DNA from: Buchnera aphidicola (Pentalonia nigronervosa)
GTDB lineage: Bacteria; Pseudomonadota; Gammaproteobacteria; Enterobacterales; Enterobacteriaceae
Direction of reading: 5' to 3'
Length of the DNA stretch: 64,000 nt
Assembly: GCA_014622685.1 (NCBI GenBank)
Contig: CP061275.1
Span: forward strand, 186,001-250,000
Shown here: positions 56,311 through 64,000 of the stretch, in pieces
Layout: every line of letters starts with the position of its first letter
Position numbering within the stretch: position 1 is the first letter of the stretch
Program-made: the position numbers and the translations under genes
The notes under the pieces: model-generated
The model's input: the letters and a program-made list of their open reading frames with translations, nothing else
The model's database searches: none
Told to the model about the DNA's origin: nothing

Positions 56311-56949
56311 ATGATAAAAAATAAGTTTATTGTCATTGAAGGTTTAGAAGGTTCAGGTAAGACTAATGCTTGTATATGCATTAAAAAAATATTGAAACAA
56401 CATAATATTAAAAATGTTATCTTAGTTCGTCAACCTGGCAGCACTCCTATTTCAGAAAAAATAAGAGAATTAATCATTAACAAATCTCCAAGAGAAATAT
56501 TAACCAAAGAAACAGAGCTATTATTAATGTATGCCGCAAGAATACAACTAATTCAAAATATCATTAAGCCTGCATTAAAAAATGGAATGTGGGTAATTTC
56601 TGATCGTCATGATCTATCTTCTATAGCTTATCAAGGCGGTGGGTTGGGCATTAAAACTAATATAATAAAAAAGATAAAAATTTTGCTACTTGGTAATTTT
56701 GTTCCAGATTTAACTATTTATTTGGATGTACTTCCTGAAGTTGGATTAAAGAGAATTCAAAGTCGTCATTATTTGGATCATATAGAAAATAGATCTTTAA
56801 ATTTTTTTCAAAAAACAAGAAACAGTTATTTAAAAAACATAAAATTAGATCGTAACACTATAAAAATTAACGCTAATTTAAATATTATTCATGTTAACAA
56901 AAAAATTACAGAAAAAATATCCAATTGGTTAAAACAACAAGTTATATGA
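56311..56949 (+). CDS. tmk: Thymidylate kinase
   Basis: Phosphorylates dTMP to dTDP. The 212-residue protein (213 in E. coli) has the P-loop EGLEGSGKTNA (GAGKTTA in E. coli), VRQPGSTPISEKIRELI with the DR(Q)PG-type motif, and the VISDRHDLSSIAYQG segment. The stop TGA overlaps the ATG of holB (ATGA), so the two are translationally coupled, as is usual in enterobacteria. No strong ribosome-binding site is seen. Confidence 0.95.
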   Translation: MIKNKFIVIEGLEGSGKTNACICIKKILKQHNIKNVILVRQPGSTPISEKIRELIINKSPREILTKETELLLMYAARIQLIQNIIKPALKNGMWVISDRHDLSSIAYQGGGLGIKTNIIKKIKILLLGNFVPDLTIYLDVLPEVGLKRIQSRHYLDHIENRSLNFFQKTRNSYLKNIKLDRNTIKINANLNIIHVNKKITEKISNWLKQQVI

Positions 56950-57926
56950 ATTTATATCCCTGGCTCAAAAAAGCCTATAAAAATATTATTTATCAACATA
57001 TGATAAAACAAGCTCATCATGCTATCTTAATAAGTACAAAACCCGGAATTGGCGCATCTCAATTAATTTGGTTTATCAGTCGGTGGTTGTTGTGTCTTGA
57101 TCCAGAAAAAGAAAATATTTGCTTTAAGTGTCATGGATGCAAATTAATGTCTGGAAAAAATCATCCTGATTGGCATAATGTTATATCTTCAAACAATGGT
57201 GTCTTTCATGTTGATGATATTCGAAAAATTAATCATAAAGTTTTCATGTGTTCACAACAAGGTGGCGCTAAGATTATTTTTTTGTCAAATATAAAAAAAC
57301 TGACAGAATCTGCAGTTAATGCATTTTTAAAAACACTTGAAGAACCACCAGAAAACACTTGGTTTTTTCTCATTGATTATCATCACGCAAATAATTTATA
57401 CTCCACTTTAAATAGTCGTTGTCTGATTTATAAATTATTTTCTCCAAAAGAAAAATACAGTTTAGAATGGTTAAAAAACAAAACTAAAAAAAATAATATC
57501 ATCAACTTAACAGCACTACGTCTTCATGATGGTTCTCCTATATTTGCAAAAAAATTTATATCTACAAAATTGTATACTGAAAGAATAAATTTTTATCAAG
57601 ATTTGCAGCATGCATTTAAAGAAAAAAATTTATTAGGTATTTTACCGAAATTTCTTAACAATCATTGTATACAAAAAATTTTTTGGATATGCTCATTATT
57701 GTTAGATGCAATGAAAATAAAGATATCTGAAAATACATTTTTAACAAATCTTGACCACGTAAAATTAATTAACTTTTTTTCAGAAAATTATACATCATTA
57801 TGTTTATATAAAAGTATTCAGAATTGGTTATTATGTCGATACAGACTCTTAAATATTCCTGGAATAAATTATGAATTATTATTAACAGAACAGTTACTTT
57901 TATGGGAGCAAAATTCAAATTTTTGA
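56946..57926 (+). CDS. holB: DNA polymerase III delta-prime subunit
   Basis: Clamp-loader subunit. The start at ATG 56946 overlaps the tmk stop and gives MNLYPWLKKAYKNII, aligned with E. coli MRWYPWLRP; the open frame starts 7 codons earlier. The 326-residue protein (334 in E. coli) keeps the zinc-finger cysteines (NICFKCHGCKLM) and the SRC motif in STLNSRCLIY. LKTLEEPPENTWFFLI is highly conserved. The C-terminal collar domain is diverged. Confidence 0.94.
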   Translation: MNLYPWLKKAYKNIIYQHMIKQAHHAILISTKPGIGASQLIWFISRWLLCLDPEKENICFKCHGCKLMSGKNHPDWHNVISSNNGVFHVDDIRKINHKVFMCSQQGGAKIIFLSNIKKLTESAVNAFLKTLEEPPENTWFFLIDYHHANNLYSTLNSRCLIYKLFSPKEKYSLEWLKNKTKKNNIINLTALRLHDGSPIFAKKFISTKLYTERINFYQDLQHAFKEKNLLGILPKFLNNHCIQKIFWICSLLLDAMKIKISENTFLTNLDHVKLINFFSENYTSLCLYKSIQNWLLCRYRLLNIPGINYELLLTEQLLLWEQNSNF

Positions 57927-57965
57927 TTCAACTTGAATATTAAATATACAAAGGAGTTTAAAATT

Positions 57966-58772
57966 ATGTTTTTTATTGATTCCCATTGTCATATTGATCA
58001 ATTAAAATGTGTATTATTAGACAAAAACATAAAAGATATATTAGATAATTCATATAAAAATCACGTAAAACAATTTTTAACAATATCAACATCTATTAAC
58101 AATTTTTACAAAATAAAAAACTTATTTAAAAAATCTAAGTCTATTTTTTACTCTTGCGGAATTCATCCTTTAAAATGTGAAACAGAATTAAATCATTTTT
58201 TTTCATTAGATAAAATAAGTGAAAAACTTAAAAAGTTATCTACATCAGAAAATGTCATAGCATTAGGCGAAACCGGTTTAGATTATTACTATTCATCTCA
58301 AACAAAAAATATTCAAAAAGATTTCTTTCGAATACATATTCAAATTGCAACTCATTTAAAAAAACCTCTTGTGATACATGCGCGAAACTCGATCCATGAT
58401 GTTATTCAACTTCTAAAAGAAGAACATGCAACAAAATGCGGTGGTGTACTCCATTCTTTTTCAGAAGATTACAATGCCGCATTAAAACTATTAAATATGG
58501 GATTTTATATTTCCTTCTCAGGTATGATTACTTTTAAAAATAATGAAAAAATATGTCAAGTAGCAAAAAAAATACCATTAGATCGATTATTGATCGAAAC
58601 AGATTCTCCTTATTTAACGCCAATACCGTATCGAGGAAAAGAAAACCAACCAGCATATTTGTTTGAAATAGCAAAAAAAATCGCTTTCATAAAAAAAATA
58701 GATTTAAAAAAAATAGCATACATTACAAGAAAAAATTTTTATACATTATTTAAATGTAATAAAATAATGTAA
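57966..58772 (+). CDS. ycfH: TatD-family metal-dependent hydrolase YcfH
   Basis: Member of the TatD DNase family (amidohydrolase fold). ATG 57966 has AAGGAG upstream and gives MFFIDSHCHIDQLKC, matching E. coli YcfH; 268 residues (265 in E. coli). Metal-ligand motifs are FIDSHCHID, ALGETGLDYYY, VIHARNS, LHSFSED and IETDSPYLTPIPYRG. The physiological substrate is not established; relatives are 3'-5' DNases. It lies downstream of holB, as in E. coli. Confidence 0.94.
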   Translation: MFFIDSHCHIDQLKCVLLDKNIKDILDNSYKNHVKQFLTISTSINNFYKIKNLFKKSKSIFYSCGIHPLKCETELNHFFSLDKISEKLKKLSTSENVIALGETGLDYYYSSQTKNIQKDFFRIHIQIATHLKKPLVIHARNSIHDVIQLLKEEHATKCGGVLHSFSEDYNAALKLLNMGFYISFSGMITFKNNEKICQVAKKIPLDRLLIETDSPYLTPIPYRGKENQPAYLFEIAKKIAFIKKIDLKKIAYITRKNFYTLFKCNKIM

Positions 58773-58800
58773 TTGAATTGTTAATTAATCGTGTTTCTTA

Positions 58801-58818
58801 ATTGATATAGATATCAAT
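58801..58818. promoter_or_regulatory. Palindrome upstream of ptsG
   Basis: ATTGATAT-AG-ATATCAAT at 58801-58818 is a perfect 8-bp-arm dyad, 71 bases before the ptsG start. In E. coli ptsG is controlled by Mlc and CRP, whose sites differ from this. It may be an operator or a chance A+T-rich palindrome. Only the symmetry is observed. Confidence 0.25.
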
Positions 58819-58889
58819 ACAACTTATAAAGTATGTATATTATAAATAGTCTATTTCAAAACCTACATATATTTTGGAGTTTTTATAAG

Positions 58890-60341
58890 ATGTGCAAAAA
58901 TATATTTTCAAATCTTCAAAAAATTGGAAAATCATTAATGCTTCCTGTTTCAGTGCTGCCAATTGCAGGAATACTTTTAGGAATAGGGTCTGCACAATTT
59001 GAAATATTACCAAACATTGTTTCTCAAGTTATGGCGCAAACAGGTGGTTCTATTTTTAATAATATGCCTTTGATTTTTTCAATTGGTGTTGCTTTAGGAT
59101 TTACAAAAAACGATGGTGTTGCTGCATTAGCAGCAGTTGTTTCTTATGGTATTTTAATTCAAACGTTATCTGCGATTGAACCAATAATTTTACATGTGAA
59201 CATTGATTATATACAACATCAACATCTTTCCGATACTGGTATATTCGGTGGAATTATCGCAGGATCAATTGCGGCATATATGTTTAATAAATTTTATCGT
59301 ATTCAATTACCAGAATATTTAGGATTTTTTTCAGGAAAAAGATTTGTTCCAATTATTTCCGGAATATCTTCAATATTAATTGGAATAATATTATCTATAA
59401 TATGGCCACCTATTGGTAATAGCATTCAAATTTTTTCTCAGTGGGCAGCATATCAAAATCCTATACTTGCATTTTATTTATATGGTTTAGTCGAACGTGC
59501 ATTAGTTCCATTTGGATTACATCATATATGGAATGTACCTTTTCAAATGCAAATTGGAGAATACACTAATTCTATAGGACAAATTTTTCATGGTGATATT
59601 GCAAGATACATGGCTGGTGATATTACTGCAGGTAATTTATCGGGAGGTTTTATATTTAAAATGTATGGCCTGCCAGGTGCAGCATTAGCTATTTGGCACA
59701 CGTCAAAAAAAGAAAACAAAAAAAAAATCGGTAGTATTATGATATCTGCAGCATTAACATCTTTTTTAACTGGTATTACTGAACCTATTGAGTTTTCATT
59801 TATTATTGTTGCACCAATATTATATATCATTCATTCTATTTTAGCAGGTTTATCTTTTCCGTTATGTATTTTTTTAAATATGCGTGCTGGAACAAGTTTC
59901 TCACATGGTTTGATAGACTTTATAATACTTAGTGGAAATGGACATCGAATATTTCTTTTCCCTGTGATTGGCATATTTTATGGATTTTTGTATTACGTAA
60001 TTTTTTACACTTTCATAATTCATTTTAATGTTCCAACACCTGGTCGAGAAAAACAAAAAAATAACATTTTAATTAAAAATAATCGAGAAATAGCACCTGA
60101 CATTGTTACTGCGCTTGGTGGAAAAAATAATATTATCAATCTAGATGCATGCATTACAAGATTACGAGTAACTATAATAGAAACATCTAAAGTTAATAAA
60201 AAACATTTAAAGAGTCTTGGTGCAGCCGGCGTTGTCATTTCAGGTACTGGTGTACAAATTGTTTTTGGAACACGATCAGAAAATATTAAAACTGAAATAG
60301 ATGAATATTTAACTTCCGTGCAAAAAATAAATAAAAATTAA
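58890..60341 (+). CDS. ptsG: Glucose-specific PTS enzyme IICB
   Basis: Imports and phosphorylates glucose. The start at ATG 58890 (GGAG ten bases upstream) gives MCKNIFSNLQKIGKSLMLPV, aligned with E. coli; 483 residues (477 in E. coli). The IIC domain (about 1-385) has many membrane spans and the substrate motif GITEPIEFSF. The IIB domain at the C-terminus has the phosphorylated Cys in LDACITRLRVT. It is an important entry for host sugar into the glycolytic enzymes encoded in the left half of the window. Confidence 0.96.
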   Translation: MCKNIFSNLQKIGKSLMLPVSVLPIAGILLGIGSAQFEILPNIVSQVMAQTGGSIFNNMPLIFSIGVALGFTKNDGVAALAAVVSYGILIQTLSAIEPIILHVNIDYIQHQHLSDTGIFGGIIAGSIAAYMFNKFYRIQLPEYLGFFSGKRFVPIISGISSILIGIILSIIWPPIGNSIQIFSQWAAYQNPILAFYLYGLVERALVPFGLHHIWNVPFQMQIGEYTNSIGQIFHGDIARYMAGDITAGNLSGGFIFKMYGLPGAALAIWHTSKKENKKKIGSIMISAALTSFLTGITEPIEFSFIIVAPILYIIHSILAGLSFPLCIFLNMRAGTSFSHGLIDFIILSGNGHRIFLFPVIGIFYGFLYYVIFYTFIIHFNVPTPGREKQKNNILIKNNREIAPDIVTALGGKNNIINLDACITRLRVTIIETSKVNKKHLKSLGAAGVVISGTGVQIVFGTRSENIKTEIDEYLTSVQKINKN

Positions 60342-60415
60342 AATTTTATAACAAACATATAATTATTTAATATAATTGCAAACCACTTTATAGATAAAAA
60401 AGAGAAATTCCATTG

Positions 60416-60760
60416 ATGCAAAATCATACAATTTTTCAAGATATTATAAATAAGAAAATACCAGCAGACATAGTTTATCAAGACAGAATTATTACTGCTT
60501 TTAAAGATATTAAACCTAAAGCGCCAATACATATACTAATTGTTCCAAATATTTTTATTAAATCATTAAATAAAATTGATAAATCTAATAAACATGTTCT
60601 AGAACATATGATTTATACTGCTATTAAAATTGCAAAAAGTGCAAAAATCAGTCAAGATGGATACAAAATAATAATTAATTGTAATAAAAATGGTGGTCAA
60701 GAAATAAACTATTTACACATGCATTTGCTTGGAGGAGAAAAGTTAATAGCACTATATTAA
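60416..60760 (+). CDS. hinT: HIT-family nucleotide hydrolase HinT, triad variant
   Basis: Purine nucleoside phosphoramidase. A TTG sits directly before ATG 60416, which I choose; AGAGAA lies upstream. The 114-residue protein (119 in E. coli) has IFQDIINKKIPADIVYQD and GGQEINYLHMHLLGG. The HIT triad HxHxH of E. coli (HIHMH) reads YLHMH here, so the first His is Tyr (codon 60710-60712) while the nucleophilic middle His and the last His remain. The C-terminal tail is shortened. Confidence 0.93.
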   Translation: MQNHTIFQDIINKKIPADIVYQDRIITAFKDIKPKAPIHILIVPNIFIKSLNKIDKSNKHVLEHMIYTAIKIAKSAKISQDGYKIIINCNKNGGQEINYLHMHLLGGEKLIALY

Positions 60761-60842
60761 AAATATATTTATGTTGTTATGTGCTTTATCAATAATCTAA
60801 TATAATAAATATTAATATTTTATAAATTACAGGAAATAAAAA

Positions 60843-61353
60843 ATGAATAAATTATTTTCCTATCTTGTGTTCTATGATAATTCTAGTAAATAGTTGTTCC
60901 TATATACATAATATAAACATCATTCTAAAAAAAATACTCACGTATCCATAAATAAAACAATTCAAGCATGTAAAACTTAATGTTGCAATAGGAAAATGTC
61001 ATTTTAAATATGTTACATACTGAACGCAATATTACGTTCTCTAAAAATAAATTACTGTTTTTTATTTTATTAGATAAAAAATAATATTAATATTAAAAAA
61101 AACAAATGATAAAATAAATCAAAAAATTTCCTTAAAAACATCGTTTTTTCACAAAAAATGTTTGATAAACCAAAAAAATAGGATTGAAAAATAATAATAC
61201 TCCAATAAATACAAGTACCATTATTTTATTATCCTGAAAAAACATATAAACTATTATCTTTACAATCATATTTTAGGAAAAATCAACCATTTTTACTAAA
61301 AATACAACTGATATCCATTCAAACAGGAAAAATAGTATTTTCAAAGATAAAAA
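60843..61353 (+). pseudogene. lpoB: lpoB relic (activator of PBP1B)
   Basis: Remains of the outer-membrane lipoprotein LpoB (YcfM), which activates the peptidoglycan synthase PBP1B. From ATG 60843 the frame reads MNKLFSYLVF then breaks. In the next frame CSMIILVNSCSYIHN completes a lipoprotein signal with lipobox LVNSC. Near the 3' end KIQLISIQTGKIVFSKIK matches E. coli MQLMLVQTGEIIWSGKG, and between them are many stops and shifts. hinT upstream and the porin downstream fit Buchnera order. No functional product is possible. Confidence 0.8.
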
Positions 61354-61533
61354 TTTATTTCGTATGATATTTTTACATTAAAATTTATATATAGAAACAT
61401 GTTCTTTCTACTGAAATTTATATAATTAAAAAACATTTTTTAATATATTAAAATATTAACTATTTATAAATCAGTAGAAAGTTGTAACAAAAAATAAAAA
61501 ATTTTTTACAAAAATATATATACTTTAACTGTA

Positions 61534-62667
61534 TTAAAATTTATATACAATCCCTGCTCCAATAATATTATCTGTAGGAATTTTATTAATTTTGACAAAT
61601 TCGCTTTTCTTTAACAAATTAATTTTATAATTCATATACGTAGAAATATTTTTGCTTAGTTCATAACGAGTAGCAATATTAATTTCTTTTTCTAAACTAA
61701 TATTAATATCGGATGCATTATTTAAACTAGAATTTTTACCTTCAGAACGCACATAACTTAAAGATGGATAAAATCCAACATGAAAATTATATTCTGCAAT
61801 CGCTTCAACATTTTGTGTTTTGTTAATATATAATTTACTTAATGAATGGTTTATATAGCTTTGAGATGGTTGTACATTGTTTGCAATCCCATAAAATGCC
61901 GCGAAATATAAATTATCATTATTATATTTTAAACCTAATCCATATGCATTTACTAATTTATTTTTTATATTTTTATCACGACTTAATGTTTGAGGTTTTT
62001 GAGAGCTAAAAAAAGTACCAACTGCAGCCCATCCTAAATCACTTTCGTATTTTAAAGATGCACCCCATCCAGCATGATTTTGTTGAGATTCTGATCTATT
62101 TTTAGTTTGATCTTGATATTGAACAGCAAAGCTTAAACCATCTATTAAACCAAAAACATCATCGTTGCGATAAGTAAATAAACTATTATTTCTACCAAGC
62201 ATATAATTGTCATTATCTAAAAACAAACTATCTGCATGAATATATGGTGTACGTTGTACAAATTTTTCTGCATCGTGCATAATGCCATAATTTCGACCAT
62301 AATCTATAGAACCCCAGGATCCATATTTAAAACCAGCATATCCTAATCGTATAGTATTAGGTTGTTGTTTATTAATTAATTCTTCAGGTCCAAAAAAACT
62401 AGTACCATATTCAACCACTGCATAACTGGATAAATTATCGGTAATATTTATATTTCCGGATAAACCTACAATAGCGTTTGTATTATCATCATGCGAATTA
62501 ATTTTAGTTGATGAAGCTTTATGAGATGCTTCGCGATTAGGATTTATGCTACCATATAACTCAAGTTTGTTACCATGTTTGTTTAACAATTCTAAAGCAT
62601 TCACTGTACTACTACTAGTAGCTAATAACATAGGAATTATAACTGCCAACGATTTACGATTAATCAT
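61534..62667 (-). CDS. ompF: OmpF/OmpC-like trimeric porin
   Basis: General diffusion porin of the outer membrane. The 377-residue precursor has a signal peptide (about 24 residues, ending NA-LELLNK) and the porin motifs GNKLELYGSI, GFKYGSWGSIDYGRNYG for the barrel and loop 3, LIDGLSFAVQYQ and the C-terminal Phe in IGAGIVYKF, needed for assembly. Loops are drifted and Asn/Ser-rich. It lies next to asnS as in E. coli ompF. In the endosymbiont it would pass small solutes across the outer membrane. Confidence 0.93.
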   Translation of the reverse strand: MINRKSLAVIIPMLLATSSSTVNALELLNKHGNKLELYGSINPNREASHKASSTKINSHDDNTNAIVGLSGNINITDNLSSYAVVEYGTSFFGPEELINKQQPNTIRLGYAGFKYGSWGSIDYGRNYGIMHDAEKFVQRTPYIHADSLFLDNDNYMLGRNNSLFTYRNDDVFGLIDGLSFAVQYQDQTKNRSESQQNHAGWGASLKYESDLGWAAVGTFFSSQKPQTLSRDKNIKNKLVNAYGLGLKYNNDNLYFAAFYGIANNVQPSQSYINHSLSKLYINKTQNVEAIAEYNFHVGFYPSLSYVRSEGKNSSLNNASDINISLEKEINIATRYELSKNISTYMNYKINLLKKSEFVKINKIPTDNIIGAGIVYKF

Positions 62668-62770
62668 AATTTTTATACTACCTTTTAGTCAATAAAACTT
62701 TAATTAATATTTTATATACAACTTTTTAAATTATTCTGATGTTGTTTTTTAACAAAAATAAAATTTTTAA

Positions 62771-64000
62771 TTATAAATTAAAATTGTTTGAAGTTCGCGG
62801 AAACGGAGCAATATCTCTAATGTTTGAGATACCAGTCACATAAGAAATTAAACGTTCAAAACCCATTCCAAATCCTGAATGGGGTACAGTTCCATAACGA
62901 CGCAAATCCCGATACCACCAATAATCTTCTTTTTTTAAACCTGATTCTAACAGACGTTGATCTAAAATCAAAATTCGTTCTTCACGTTGAGAGCCGCCAA
63001 TTAATTCTCCAACACCTGGAACTAATAAATCCATTGCTGCAACTGTTTTATTATCATTATTTAATCTCATATAAAACGCTTTTAATTCTTTCGGATAATT
63101 TTTAATTATTATAGGAATTTTAAAATATTGCTCTACAAGAAAACGCTCATGTTCAGAAGATAAATCAACACCAAAAAAAACAGATTGTTTAAATTTTTCT
63201 TTAAATCGTAATAAAATATTTATAACTTCTTTATATTCAACACGCACGAAATCTACTACCAATAATTTTTCTAAACGATGAATTGTATCATTGTTAAAAT
63301 ATTTGCTAATAAAACAAATCTCTGTCTGGCAATGCTTCAAAAGTGACTTGCATACATACTTTAACATGCACTCAGAAATATCAGATATTTCATTTAAATC
63401 TGAAAAAGCAGATTCAATCTCTAACATCCAAAATTCTGCTAAATGACGACTTGTATTAGAATTTTCTGCACGAAAAGTCGGTCCAAAAGTGTAGACTTTA
63501 GATAAAGAACAAGCATATGTTTCTAAATTTAATTGACCCGAAACGGTTAAAAAAGATTCTTTTCCAAAAAAATCTTTTTTAAAATCTACGGTGCCATTTT
63601 CACTTTTAGGAGTATGTTCTACATCTAATGTAGATACACGAAACATTGCACCAGTTCCTTCAGTATTCAATCCTGTAATTACAGGTGTCGGAACCCAATA
63701 ATAACCCCGTGTGTGAAGAAAATGATGTAACGATTGAAATACATTATGTCTTATTCGAGCTATTGATCCAATAATATTTGTTCTGGCGCGTAAATGTGAA
63801 AATTCTCTTAAATATTCCATACTGTGTTTTTTTGCAGACATCGGATAAGTATTTGCGTTTTCTACCCAGCCTAAAACTGTAATTTTTTTTGATACAATTT
63901 CGTATTTTTGCTCACTTCCAATTGATAAGGATAAATGCCCAAATACTACTATAGAACACCCAATTGTCAAACTTAAAATTTCTTCATAATAATTTTTCAA
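62771..64000 (-). CDS. asnS: Asparaginyl-tRNA synthetase (partial, runs off the window)
   Basis: Class II synthetase. The last 409-410 codons are in the window and the N-terminus (about 57 residues, part of the OB-fold domain) lies beyond position 64000. The last codon seen, 63998-64000, reads TTG and corresponds to an internal Leu rather than a start. Motif 2 is YTFGPTFRAENSNTSRHLAE with the following FWMLEIE, and motif 3 is GFGMGFERLISYVTG near the end. DLSSEHERFLVEQYF and IIKNYPKELKAFYMRLN are typical of AsnRS. Adjacent to the porin as in E. coli. Confidence 0.96.
   Translation of the reverse strand: MKNYYEEILSLTIGCSIVVFGHLSLSIGSEQKYEIVSKKITVLGWVENANTYPMSAKKHSMEYLREFSHLRARTNIIGSIARIRHNVFQSLHHFLHTRGYYWVPTPVITGLNTEGTGAMFRVSTLDVEHTPKSENGTVDFKKDFFGKESFLTVSGQLNLETYACSLSKVYTFGPTFRAENSNTSRHLAEFWMLEIESAFSDLNEISDISECMLKYVCKSLLKHCQTEICFISKYFNNDTIHRLEKLLVVDFVRVEYKEVINILLRFKEKFKQSVFFGVDLSSEHERFLVEQYFKIPIIIKNYPKELKAFYMRLNNDNKTVAAMDLLVPGVGELIGGSQREERILILDQRLLESGLKKEDYWWYRDLRRYGTVPHSGFGMGFERLISYVTGISNIRDIAPFPRTSNNFNL

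Noticed and set aside
1..64000. CRISPR arrays, insertion sequences, prophage or transferred islands
   Set aside because: No spaced direct repeats, transposase or phage genes were seen, and composition and gene order are uniform with the rest.

Overview
The window is a very A+T-rich piece of a reduced gammaproteobacterial genome. Gene content, gene order and protein similarity all point to Buchnera aphidicola, the obligate endosymbiont of aphids. Nearly every intact gene has a clear Escherichia coli counterpart in a recognisable block order. There are no insertion sequences, prophage genes, CRISPR arrays or other mobile DNA. Many E. coli neighbours are missing, and several genes survive only as decaying relics.

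Layout: (1) 1-2889: a dead queF, fldA, then about 1.4 kb of eroded DNA. (2) 2890-9787: ybgI, sucAB, gpmA, pfkA (2-oxoglutarate dehydrogenase and glycolysis). (3) 10243-17542, minus strand: tpiA, ihfB-rpsA, aroA-serC-serS (glycolysis, translation, shikimate and serine synthesis for host amino-acid supply). (4) 18112-27925: trxB, infA, aspS, znuBC, mepM, pykA, zwf. (5) 28088-35053: htpX, yoaE, tsaB, minCDE, rsmC. (6) tRNA-Leu(UAA), tRNA-Cys(GCA) and tRNA-Ser(UGA), then ompA and murJ. (7) A dead pyrC, then the flagellar cluster flgN, flgA and flgBCDEFGHIJK. This encodes rod, hook and rings, but flgM and flgL are absent, FlgJ has only its rod-cap domain, and FlgK is diverged. That fits Buchnera's hook-basal-body complexes without filaments. 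(8) rne, rluC, rpmF, fabD-fabG-acpP, tmk-holB-tatD, ptsG, hinT, a dead lpoB, an OmpF-like porin, and asnS running off the right edge.

The genes fit a glucose-fed cell: ptsG import, glycolysis and the pentose phosphate entry step (zwf). It keeps translation, division-site selection and a minimal envelope, and it makes precursors such as chorismate and serine.

The observations most worth a second look are these. There is a perfect 47-bp-arm inverted repeat between the convergent flgK and rne. Two otherwise intact genes, flgN and rsmC, are each one base out of frame at a poly(A) tract, so one extra A in the transcript would repair each. yoaE has AUA at its conserved start position behind a good ribosome-binding site. 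RNase E has a scaffold that has drifted in sequence but still ends in the PNPase-binding-like tail. I found no clearly new multi-gene system. The novelty is in how this genome decays and possibly compensates.
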